Positions 1 through 5,443 of a stretch of 9,212 nt of DNA are shown in pieces (the first letter of the stretch is position 1; each line of letters starts with the position of its first letter). This DNA comes from Actinobacteria bacterium UBA2184 (GTDB lineage: Bacteria; Actinomycetota; Coriobacteriia; Anaerosomatales; Anaerosomataceae), in NCBI GenBank assembly GCA_002328745.1, contig DCVQ01000028.1, forward strand, positions 8,945 to 18,156. The letters are read 5' to 3'. A program made the position numbers and the translations under genes. The notes under the pieces were generated by a model. The model saw only the letters and a list, made by a program, of their open reading frames with translations, searched no databases and was not told the origin of the DNA.

Positions 1-169
1 CGATGTCGCGCACGAGCTGCTTGGGGAGTTTGGACGGCAGCGCGAGAACGTGTATCTCGGCGATGGTGCCGTCGGGGCCGGTGACAACGCGCGCGGCGCG
101 GATCTCCGCTACCTGGGAGAGCGCGTCTTCGATCTCCGCCACCAGTGCCGGGGAAACGGAACGTTCCAT
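1..169 (-). CDS. Conserved hypothetical protein, N-terminal part only
   Basis: The first 56 codons of a gene that runs off the left edge. The ATG at 169-167 is preceded by GGAG (177-180) at a 7-base spacing. The visible protein starts MERSVSPALVAEIEDAL, followed by a charged amphipathic stretch, then a strand-like segment (AEIHVLALP, residues 38-46) and a basic helix (PKQLVRDI, residues 49-56). There is no signal peptide or membrane segment, so it is probably cytoplasmic. The EIHVLA then PKQxVRDIE pattern reminds me of short conserved proteins of unknown function in Firmicutes and Actinobacteria; I cannot name a family. It has its own promoter-like site (250-279) and follows a terminator-like hairpin after hpf, so it is probably a separate transcription unit. 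No function is assigned. Confidence 0.7.
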   Translation of the reverse strand, partial: MERSVSPALVAEIEDALSQVAEIRAARVVTGPDGTIAEIHVLALPSKLPKQLVRDI

Positions 170-249
170 CCGGAGGCTCCCTTGGTTCGACGAAAGCTAC
201 GACTGCTACGACGGACTGCTGCGAGTGCTGACCTCCCCGTTCATTCGTC

Positions 250-279
250 ACAGTAGCCGCGACGAACGCGCGCTGTCAA
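250..279 (-). promoter_or_regulatory. Promoter-like site for the left-edge gene
   Basis: On the minus strand a perfect TTGACA (279-274) is followed after 18 bases by TACTGT (255-250). This resembles a housekeeping sigma-factor promoter with an optimal -35 and a moderate -10. Transcription would begin near 244-243, giving a leader of about 75 bases before the ATG at 169. It lies downstream of the hairpin that closes the hpf unit. The rest of 170-402 holds only that hairpin, a second stem and a possible 12-codon leader ORF (206-244). Confidence 0.5.
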
Positions 280-339
280 CCGATAGACGGTCGCACGCGA
301 CCAGCGGTCGGGTGTGCCCGCGCCTCCCGGCAGCGTGAA

Positions 340-366
340 GGGCGCGGGACTTGATGTCCCGCGCCC
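340..366 (-). terminator. Terminator-like hairpin after hpf
   Basis: A perfect 11-bp inverted repeat (340-350 with 356-366, arm gggcgcgggac) with a 5-base loop begins 36 bases past the hpf stop codon. A second, looser stem (373-379 with 393-399, 7 bp, 13-base loop) lies between the stop and this hairpin. On the minus strand the stem is followed by TTCACGC, a poor T-tract, so it fits the GC-rich, weak-tail terminators seen in high-GC genomes better than a classical intrinsic terminator. The symmetry would allow it to act on the plus strand, but no plus-strand gene is present. Confidence 0.55.
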
Positions 367-402
367 CCCTCTCGCTCGCTTCTCCGGCGTTCGCGAGCGC
401 CT

Positions 403-942
403 TCAGACCGATGTGATGAGTCCGTAATCGCCGTCGTGACGGCGGTACAGCACGTTCATGCCCTCGGTGTCCTCCGACCGGTAGACGAAGAAGTCGTGGC
501 CCAGAAGCTCCATCTGCAACACGGCCTCCTCGGTGCTCATCGGCTTGGCCGACACCGTCTTGGTCTTGACGATCGCCGGAGCCTCCGGCTCCTCGGGCTC
601 CGTCTCCACCGCCACCGGCGCCGGGGCGCCCTTGGTGTGACGGTCCACGATCTTGGTCTTGTACTTGCGCACCTGGCGCTCGAGCTTCTCGCTCACCAGA
701 TCGATGGCGGCGTACATATCGCTCGCCGCCTCCTTGGCGCGGATCACCGGCCCCTTGGTGTACACGGTGACCTCGGCGACCTGCCCCTTCTCTATCGAGC
801 GGTTCCGCTCGGTATACAGCTCGACCTCGGCGCTCATGAGCCAGCTGTCGAGTATCTTGGCGACCCGGCCGATCTTCTCCTCCGCGTAGTCGCGGATGGC
901 CGGGGTGACTTCCATGCGACGGCCTTTGACGATCATCTCCAT
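403..942 (-). CDS. hpf: Long ribosome hibernation promoting factor
   Basis: A 179-residue long-form HPF (also annotated raiA/yfiA). The N-terminal S30AE domain covers about residues 2-100, including the conserved DMYAAIDLVSEKLERQ helix (75-90) and a lysine-rich stretch after it. An acidic, proline-rich linker (105-125) joins it to the C-terminal domain (about 126-179) with KPMSTEEAVLQMELLGHDFF (133-152) and the YRRHDGDYGLI ending. In this family the N-domain binds the 30S decoding region and the C-domain dimerises to make silent 100S ribosomes in stationary phase or starvation. The start at 942 is supported by AAGGAGG at 956-950, 7 bases upstream; Met3 is a less likely start. The length is normal for the long form. 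It sits 142 bases after the ABC ATPase gene, with an inverted repeat in that gap. Confidence 0.95.
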   Translation of the reverse strand: MEMIVKGRRMEVTPAIRDYAEEKIGRVAKILDSWLMSAEVELYTERNRSIEKGQVAEVTVYTKGPVIRAKEAASDMYAAIDLVSEKLERQVRKYKTKIVDRHTKGAPAPVAVETEPEEPEAPAIVKTKTVSAKPMSTEEAVLQMELLGHDFFVYRSEDTEGMNVLYRRHDGDYGLITSV

Positions 943-975
943 GCGACATCCTCCTTCGCAGTACGGACAAGAAGA

Positions 976-1020
976 ACATACCCGCGCGCGGCCCGATGAG
1001 GCGGTCTGAGGCGGGTATGT
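976..1020 (-). promoter_or_regulatory. Inverted repeat with T-rich tail in the hpf leader
   Basis: A perfect 10-bp inverted repeat (976-985 acatacccgc with 1011-1020 gcgggtatgt) encloses 25 bases. On the minus strand the 3' arm is followed directly by TTCTTCTTGTCC, which resembles an intrinsic terminator tail. It ends only about 33 bases before the hpf start codon, leaving little room for a separate promoter after it. It could terminate the ABC operon, act as an attenuator for hpf, or be a palindromic protein-binding site. I see no clear -35/-10 pair in 943-1084. Confidence 0.45.
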
Positions 1021-1084
1021 CGGATGCGGATTTGGCGACCGCCCCCCTGCGAGGGCTTCTCGCCGGGCGCGCCGCCGCGGCGGC

Positions 1085-1819
1085 CTACGCGATGTGCCCT
1101 AAGAAGTCCTGCGTGCGCGGGTGCTTCGGGTTGTCGAACACCTCGGCGGGCGTGCCTTCCTCCACGATCACGCCCTCGTCCATGAACACCACGCGGCTTG
1201 CTACGTCGCGGGCAAAACCCATCTCGTGGGTGACCACGAGCATCGTCATGCCGGCCGTGGCGAGCTCCTTCATCACGTCGAGCACGCCGCGCACCAGTTC
1301 GGGATCGAGCGCCGAGGTGACCTCGTCGAAGAGCATCACGTGCGGGTCCATCGCAAGCGCGCGGGCGATCGCCACGCGCTGCTGCTGACCGCCCGAAAGC
1401 TGCGCGGGGAAGTAGTCCACCCGGTCGCCCAGCCCCACGCGCTCCAGCTGCTCCACCGCGATGCGCTCGGCCTCGTCCTTGGAGCGGTCGAGCACCTTGC
1501 GCTGCGCCAGCATCACGTTGCCCTTGGCGGTGAGATGCGGGAACAGGTTGAAGCTCTGGAACACCATCCCGATCTTCTCGCGCACCTTGTTCACGTTGGT
1601 CTCGGGATTGTTCACGTGGATGTCCTCGAACCACACCTCGCCGCCGGTGGGCGCCTCGAGCTGGTTGACGCACCGCAGCAGCGTGGACTTGCCCGAGCCG
1701 CTCGGCCCCAAGATCACGACCACCTCGCCGCGCGTCACGTTGAGGTCGACGCCCTTGAGCACCTCGAGAGCACCGAACGACTTGCGGAGGTCCTTGATCC
1801 GGACAACGTACTCACTCAT
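1085..1819 (-). CDS. Polar amino-acid ABC transporter ATPase (GlnQ/HisP type)
   Basis: A 244-residue ATP-binding subunit of an amino-acid importer, acting as a dimer on the cytoplasmic face of the permease. All nucleotide-binding motifs are intact: Walker A GPSGSGKS (38-45), Q-loop Gln88 in MVFQSFNLFPH, signature LSGGQ (141-145), Walker B VMLFDE (161-166) with catalytic Glu166, and switch His198 in VVTHEMGFA. The FNLFPHLT stretch and the EEGTPAEVFDNPKHPRTQDFL ending are typical of the polar amino-acid (PAAT) branch; substrate specificity cannot be read from it. I choose ATG 1819 over an in-frame ATG further upstream because it starts the family fold directly, and GAGGTGA is correctly spaced before it. 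That Shine-Dalgarno overlaps the TGA of the permease gene, with 5 bases between the genes, implying translational coupling. Confidence 0.93.
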   Translation of the reverse strand: MSEYVVRIKDLRKSFGALEVLKGVDLNVTRGEVVVILGPSGSGKSTLLRCVNQLEAPTGGEVWFEDIHVNNPETNVNKVREKIGMVFQSFNLFPHLTAKGNVMLAQRKVLDRSKDEAERIAVEQLERVGLGDRVDYFPAQLSGGQQQRVAIARALAMDPHVMLFDEVTSALDPELVRGVLDVMKELATAGMTMLVVTHEMGFARDVASRVVFMDEGVIVEEGTPAEVFDNPKHPRTQDFLGHIA

Positions 1820-1824
1820 GGCAG

Positions 1825-3165
1825 TCACCTCGATTCGTGGCTGGCGGCGGTGGACTCGAACGGCGGCCCGTCGTGCTGCGCGGGCCGGTGCAGCCACCCG
1901 CGCTTGCGCGGGTTCACGACCGTCACCCCGTGCTCCGACTGCGCGAGCTTGGTCTCGAAGCGGCTCACGAGGTTGATGAGCGGGATGGTGATGATCAGGT
2001 AGTAGGCGGCGGCGACCGTGTACGCCGACAGGTTGCCCGAGAGCGCCACGAAGTTCTTGGCGCGCATCATCAGCTCGAAGATGCCGATGGCGGCCAGGAG
2101 CGCCGTGTCCTTGTACAGCAAGATGAACTCGGAGGTGGTGGTCGGCAGCACGCGGCGCACCGTCTGCGGGATGATCACGTACCGCATCGCCTGCCAGTAC
2201 GTCATGCCCAGCGAGGAGGCCGCTTCGAACTGGCCCTTCGAGATGGACTGGATGCCCGCCCGGAAGATCTCGGCGAGATACGCCGACGAGTTGAACGCGA
2301 GAACGGCCACGGCCGAGACGAAGTCGGGCACGCGCAGGCCCGCGGTCCGCATGCCGATGAAGACGATGTAGATCTGCAGGAACAGCGGCGTGCCCCGGAT
2401 GACGTTGATGTACGCCGAGGCGATCCAGCGGACCGGCGGCACCTTGGCCATCTTCATGAACGCGGTGCCGAGCCCGCCGAAGATCGAGATCGGGAAGGCC
2501 ACCAGCACGAGCGCGAGGGACATCAGCCAGCCGGTGAACAGGAGCGGAACGGCGCGCACCATCTGCTGCGGCTTCAGGAAGAGGTCGAGGAACTTAACGC
2601 CGTTCCAGGCCTCGACCCACGCCTGCCGGTCCATCCACCGCGAGATGGTCTCCTCGATGGGCGGGGTCTTGTAGCTGAAGGTGAGGCCCTCGGCGCTGCG
2701 CGTCTCGACCGTGGGCACGGCTCCGGCGGTCTCGGCCGTGTACTCCACCGGCAGCGTGTACTCGCCGCCGACGATGGGCGTGAGAACGTCGCGGATCTGC
2801 ATGAACAGGTTGCTGTTAGCGGGGATGGGCGGATCGAACGTCACCCGCACGACCCGGTCGTCCAGCAACTCGTACGCGTAGTCCGCCGGGATGCGCTTGA
2901 GACCCTCGAGCAGCGTCACGTCGACCTTCACGTCGCCGGTCTCGAAGTCCTCGGGGAACAGGAAGTCGATCTGGCTGACATTCGCGTCGTTATCGATGGT
3001 GGCCGCGAACGTGAAGCGCGTGGGCAGTCCGCCGGTCTGGCGGTCCACGGTGACCTTCGCGTCGGTGAGGCCGTACGCGGCAGGCGTCGCGACGAGCATG
3101 AGCACGAGCGCGGTCAAAGCGGCGAGCGTCTTGATGCGCCGTGAGCGCCGGGTGGTGTCCCTCAT
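1825..3165 (-). CDS. Amino-acid ABC permease with N-terminal exodomain fusion
   Basis: A 446-residue membrane subunit. The C-terminal half (about 203-405) is a standard HisM/GlnP-type permease: hydrophobic segments near 205-229, 260-275, 283-298, 352-368 and 383-402, the conserved RGTPLFLQ (257-264), and the EAA loop EAASSLGMTYWQAM (314-327) that contacts the ATPase. Family members of this type are usually about 215-250 residues. Here about 200 residues are added in front: a signal-like segment (11-30, basic start, VATPAAYG) and a beta-rich domain (about 33-170) predicted outside the membrane. It is rich in alternating hydrophobic residues and phrases such as DFLFPEDF and RVTFDPPIPANSNL, suggesting an Ig-like sandwich. 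It is not a recognisable SBP_bac_3 domain. A hydrophilic tail (405-446) follows the last segment. Start ATG 3165 has AAAGGGGAG just upstream. It shares an operon with the ATPase gene. Confidence 0.9.
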   Translation of the reverse strand: MRDTTRRSRRIKTLAALTALVLMLVATPAAYGLTDAKVTVDRQTGGLPTRFTFAATIDNDANVSQIDFLFPEDFETGDVKVDVTLLEGLKRIPADYAYELLDDRVVRVTFDPPIPANSNLFMQIRDVLTPIVGGEYTLPVEYTAETAGAVPTVETRSAEGLTFSYKTPPIEETISRWMDRQAWVEAWNGVKFLDLFLKPQQMVRAVPLLFTGWLMSLALVLVAFPISIFGGLGTAFMKMAKVPPVRWIASAYINVIRGTPLFLQIYIVFIGMRTAGLRVPDFVSAVAVLAFNSSAYLAEIFRAGIQSISKGQFEAASSLGMTYWQAMRYVIIPQTVRRVLPTTTSEFILLYKDTALLAAIGIFELMMRAKNFVALSGNLSAYTVAAAYYLIITIPLINLVSRFETKLAQSEHGVTVVNPRKRGWLHRPAQHDGPPFESTAASHESR

Positions 3166-3191
3166 CGACTCCCCTTTTCTGACAAGAACGC

Positions 3192-3227
3192 GCGAGGGAC
3201 CCCCGACTCTCGCCGGGAGTCCCTCGC
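3192..3227 (-). terminator. Terminator- or attenuator-like hairpin between binding protein and permease
   Basis: A 9-bp inverted repeat (3192-3200 gcgagggac with 3219-3227 gtccctcgc), with further inner pairing of ccc with ggg. On the minus strand it is followed by GCGTTCTTGTC, a weak T-rich tail. It lies between the stop of the binding-protein gene and the permease start, a classic place for partial termination that leaves the binding protein in excess over the membrane subunits. No strong separate promoter is visible in 3166-3295. Confidence 0.5.
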
Positions 3228-3246
3228 AGGATACCGCATGAACGGC

Positions 3247-3280
3247 CGCTCCGTCTGCATCACTTTATGCAGGTGGAGCG
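3247..3280 (-). repeat. Hairpin just after the binding-protein stop codon
   Basis: A symmetric stem-loop: cgctcc (3247-3252) pairs with ggagcg (3275-3280), a 2x2 internal loop follows, then ctgcat (3255-3260) pairs with atgcag (3267-3272) around a 6-base loop. It starts 15 bases after the TAA of the upstream gene. Without a T-tract, it is more likely an mRNA 3'-end stabiliser or processing barrier than a terminator. It stands in tandem with the hairpin at 3192-3227. Confidence 0.5.
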
Positions 3281-3295
3281 TCGCTCGGCTGGTGC

Positions 3296-4114
3296 TTACT
3301 CAGGCAGGATGCCGAACCACTTCTGGTAGATGTCGTTGTAGGTGCCGTCGGCCTTGATGTCGGCCAGCGCCTCATCGATCGCCGCAAGCAGCTCGGGGTT
3401 GTCCTTGCTGACCGCGAAGCCGTACTGCTCGCCGGTGGGGATCTGAGCGACGATCTCAAGCCCGCGGTCGTCCTCCTTGAGGAGTTCAGCCGACACGGGG
3501 AGGTCGTTGACGACGGCGTCGACGTTGCCGGCCTGCAGCGCGGCGAACGCGTCGGTGGCGCTACCGAACGGGACGAGCTCGGCGTCGGGAGCGTTCTCCT
3601 TGGCCCACGCCTCACCGGTGGTGCCGGACTGAACGCCGATCTTCTTGCCCGCCAGCTGCTCGGGACCGGTGTACGCGGTGCCCTTGGCCATCACGAGCGA
3701 CTGGTTGGAGTCGTAGTACGGGGCGGTGAAGTCGATCTCCAGCGCGCGCTCGGGCTTGATGGTCATGCCGGACGCGATCACGTCGAACTTGCCGCCGGCC
3801 TTGAGCGTTGGGATGAGGGTGTCGAAGATCTCGGTCATGAAGGTGACCTCGAGGCCGAGCTTCTCACCGATCGCGTTCATGATGTCGACGTCGAAGCCCT
3901 TGACCACGCCGTCAGCGTCCACGAACTCGAACGGCGGGAACTCGGTGTCCGACCCGACGAGGAGCTTGCCCGCTTCGATCGTGGTGAACGTGGCCTCGCC
4001 GTTGGTGTCGGTCCCGTCCGTGTCTTCCTTCTTCTCACAACCAGCGACCGCGAACATGCTCAGTGCGAGCGCGGCGACCGTGAGAAGCACGACAAACTTC
4101 CTGGTCTTGCCCAT
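3296..4114 (-). CDS. Amino-acid ABC transporter substrate-binding lipoprotein
   Basis: A 272-residue extracytoplasmic binding protein of the SBP_bac_3 family. Residues 1-25 form a lipoprotein signal peptide ending in the lipobox VAGC, with Cys26 the lipidation site. An acidic linker (27-45) precedes the bilobed domain. Family landmarks are clear: KLLVGSDTEFPPFEF (50-64) and GFDVDIMNAIGEKLGL (73-88), then MTIKPERALEIDF with Arg123, the residue that normally clamps the ligand alpha-carboxylate. QSGTTGEAW (162-170), VNDLPV with Asp204 (normally binding the alpha-amine) and the YNDIYQKWFG ending complete the set. It should therefore bind an L-amino acid; which one cannot be read. I choose ATG 4114 over an upstream in-frame ATG at 4174 because AAAGGAGG stands just before it and the signal peptide then starts normally. 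A promoter-like site is at 4183-4211. Confidence 0.93.
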   Translation of the reverse strand: MGKTRKFVVLLTVAALALSMFAVAGCEKKEDTDGTDTNGEATFTTIEAGKLLVGSDTEFPPFEFVDADGVVKGFDVDIMNAIGEKLGLEVTFMTEIFDTLIPTLKAGGKFDVIASGMTIKPERALEIDFTAPYYDSNQSLVMAKGTAYTGPEQLAGKKIGVQSGTTGEAWAKENAPDAELVPFGSATDAFAALQAGNVDAVVNDLPVSAELLKEDDRGLEIVAQIPTGEQYGFAVSKDNPELLAAIDEALADIKADGTYNDIYQKWFGILPE

Positions 4115-4182
4115 GGAGCCTCCTTTGGAGTGACGTCTCACGAGGACTTTCCAGCCCCCCCTTTGCCTACCCACGAATAGCT

Positions 4183-4211
4183 ACTATACCCCAATGGTTA
4201 AGGGGCGGTAA
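4183..4211 (-). promoter_or_regulatory. Promoter-like site for the binding-protein/permease/ATPase operon
   Basis: On the minus strand TATAGT (4188-4183) is a 5/6 match to the -10 consensus. It is preceded at a 17-base spacing by TTACCG (4211-4206), a weak -35. This is one of the few AT-richer spots in the region. Transcription would start near 4176 and leave a leader of about 60 bases. It separates expression of this gene and the permease/ATPase from the upstream binding-protein gene. Confidence 0.45.
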
Positions 4212-4223
4212 CCGGCGCGCTGA

Positions 4224-4290
4224 ATATCCACACACCGGCCCCGATATGCACCAGGGCCTCGCGCATGTGCGAGGCCCTGGGTGTGGATAT
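4224..4290 (-). terminator. Composite inverted repeat, likely terminator
   Basis: The core is a perfect 12-bp stem (4251-4262 ccagggcctcgc with 4269-4280 gcgaggccctgg) with a 6-base loop. A second perfect 10-bp repeat flanks it (4224-4233 atatccacac with 4281-4290 gtgtggatat); on one side the two repeats abut and on the other a 17-base insert separates them. Together they could form one long interrupted stem. There is no T-tract on the minus strand. It lies between the upstream binding-protein gene and the promoter-like site at 4183-4211, which fits a transcription boundary. Confidence 0.55.
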
Positions 4291-4294
4291 ACAA

Positions 4295-4325
4295 CGGCCG
4301 TGCGGCCGGCAGCGCCGGAAGGCGC
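4295..4325 (-). repeat. Two small GC hairpins after the upstream binding-protein gene
   Basis: cggccg pairs with cggccg across TG (4295-4308), and gcgcc pairs with ggcgc across a 4-base loop (4312-4325, loop TTCC on the minus strand). They begin 5 bases past the TAA at 4331-4333 and stand in tandem with the larger repeat at 4224-4290. They may protect the mRNA 3' end. Such short GC-rich stems can also arise by chance in a genome of this composition. Confidence 0.35.
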
Positions 4326-4330
4326 GAGTC

Positions 4331-5164
4331 TTACGGCGCCTGCTCTACCTGCAGCGTCGGGAAAGTGCCCAGCCACTTCTTGGTGATGCTCCCGAGAACG
4401 CCGTCGGCCGATATGGCATCGAGCGTTGCGCGGATCTGCTGCTCGAGGTCGACCGCGTCCTTCTTCACCGCGATGCCGATGGGCTGCGCCGGCCCGAACT
4501 GGCCCGCGAACCCGAACCCGGGGAAGTCCCGCGCGATGTACGCGCAGACCGCCGCATCGCCGACGACCACGTCGGCCTGCCCGGCCTTGACCGCCTCGAA
4601 CGCCTCCCGAAGCGTGGCGTACGGGATGGCGAAGCCCTCGCCGTAGTCGAACTCGAACGTCCAATACGACGAGCTCTCGTTCTGGACCGCCACGCGCAGG
4701 CCCGAGAGCTGCGAGACGGTGATCGTGGGCACCACCGATTCCGAGGTCTCGATCGTGTAGATGGCCGGCCCGTCCACGAGGTACGACCCCGCGGTGGAGG
4801 CGCTTGCGAGTGCGGCAGCGTTCATGGGCGTGCCGCCGAGCACGATGTCCACGGTGCCGCTGTCGAGTGCGGAGCCGACGGCATCGGGCTTCACGTCGAT
4901 GATCTCGAGCTTGAGACCCAAACGCTCGGCGATAGCGGCGGAGAGGTCGACGTCAAGACCGGCGTAGCCGTCCTTCACCGGGCCGCAGAACGGCACGTAG
5001 TCCGTGTCGAGCCCCACCCGGAGCGTGCCCGCCTCGCCGATGAGCGGCGGGGCGATCTTAGGGTCGAGCTTCGGCGCTTCGGCCTCTTTCTTGCCGCACG
5101 CGCCGAGCGCGACGACGAGCAGGATGGCGAGCACCACAACGGCGCCCCGACGGACAGTGCTCAT
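4331..5164 (-). CDS. Divergent substrate-binding lipoprotein (SBP_bac_3-like)
   Basis: A 277-residue second binding protein. The signal peptide ends in lipobox LGAC with lipidated Cys23. An Ala/Pro/Lys linker leads into a bilobed domain: TLRVGLDTDYVPFCG (47-61), LDVDLSAAIAERLGLKLEI (70-88), LREAFEAVKAGQADVVVGDAAV (185-206) and the ending GSITKKWLG (258-266). The overall order matches SBP_bac_3, but the segment that normally reads MTxxxER...DFSxPY is here GGTPMNAAALASASTAGSY (110-128), with no arginine. The usual alpha-carboxylate contact is therefore missing, while Asp203 in VGDAAV is kept. Two mature-domain cysteines (60, 207) are unusual and could form a disulfide. The ligand may be something other than a free alpha-amino acid. 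ATG 5164 is preceded by GGGGAGGAG. No partner permease other than the shared one lies nearby. Confidence 0.85.
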   Translation of the reverse strand: MSTVRRGAVVVLAILLVVALGACGKKEAEAPKLDPKIAPPLIGEAGTLRVGLDTDYVPFCGPVKDGYAGLDVDLSAAIAERLGLKLEIIDVKPDAVGSALDSGTVDIVLGGTPMNAAALASASTAGSYLVDGPAIYTIETSESVVPTITVSQLSGLRVAVQNESSSYWTFEFDYGEGFAIPYATLREAFEAVKAGQADVVVGDAAVCAYIARDFPGFGFAGQFGPAQPIGIAVKKDAVDLEQQIRATLDAISADGVLGSITKKWLGTFPTLQVEQAP

Positions 5165-5190
5165 GCGACTCCTCCCCGACCGTGAACCGG

Positions 5191-5437
5191 TGCTTCCACC
5201 CGGCTGACCTGGTCTTTGGCCCCACACTCGCGTACCGGGGCTTCTGCTTGATGCGATCTCACTACCGGCCCTCTCGCCCGCCGCGGCCTCGCGGCTGCTG
5301 CGGACGGTACGACTTACCCCTAAGGCGCGCCATGCTCACGACGAGGCTTGGCCTCGCGTTTACGTGGGTCCTTTCGGCCGCACCTACCCTGGACTAGGAC
5401 GCTTGCGCGTCCGCAACCACAGACCCGGGTGGAAGCA
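5191..5437 (-). ncRNA. Structured noncoding RNA, candidate raiA RNA family
   Basis: A 247-base stretch closed by a perfect 13-bp inverted repeat (5425-5437 with 5191-5203). Inside, read on the minus strand, are a 6-bp hairpin capped by a GCAA tetraloop (5397-5412), a CC-GAAA-GG tetraloop (5370-5377), a 6-bp hairpin with loop CAA (5342-5356), a 6-bp GC hairpin (5280-5295) and a GCCCC/GGGGC stem (5219-5241), with A-containing single-stranded joints. This multi-branched shape closed by one long stem is typical of a functional RNA. An extended -10 element places the start at its 5' end. There is no supported reading frame. The raiA RNA motif of Firmicutes and Actinobacteria lies near comF and hpf genes, which matches this location; I cannot confirm the consensus by eye. 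Its 3' end is 26 bases from the next start codon with no terminator between, so it could also be a cis-acting leader. Confidence 0.62.
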
Positions 5438-5443
5438 TGCACG

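Noticed and set aside
248..979. Minus-strand 243-codon frame overlapping hpf
   Set aside because: It is out of frame with hpf, is dominated by Arg/Gly/Asp/Ala and covers the terminator and promoter region. The hpf frame has clear family motifs.
1071..1084. 14-base palindrome GCCGCCGCGGCGGC after the ATPase stop codon
   Set aside because: Low-complexity GC palindrome without a loop or T-tract, likely by chance at this base composition.
1820..1897. Upstream in-frame ATG for the ATPase gene
   Set aside because: It would overlap the permease gene and add an Arg/Ala-rich stretch outside the family fold; the ATG at 1819 has the better ribosome site.
1121..3144. Long plus-strand open frames (1121-2002, 1837-3144 and similar at 5437-6642 and 6643-8190)
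   Set aside because: They lie opposite well-supported genes, have arginine/histidine/glycine-rich low-complexity translations and no family motifs. Long antisense frames are expected in GC-rich coding DNA.
5191..5203. GGGTGG-containing sequence resembling a T-box antiterminator
   Set aside because: On the minus strand it forms the 3' arm of the perfect 13-bp closing stem, the ACCGCG part is missing, and I see no T-box stem I landmarks or terminator after it.
5182..5397. 71-codon plus-strand ORF in the comF/receptor gap
   Set aside because: No ribosome site or recognisable motif, and it runs through the hairpins of the structured RNA on the other strand.
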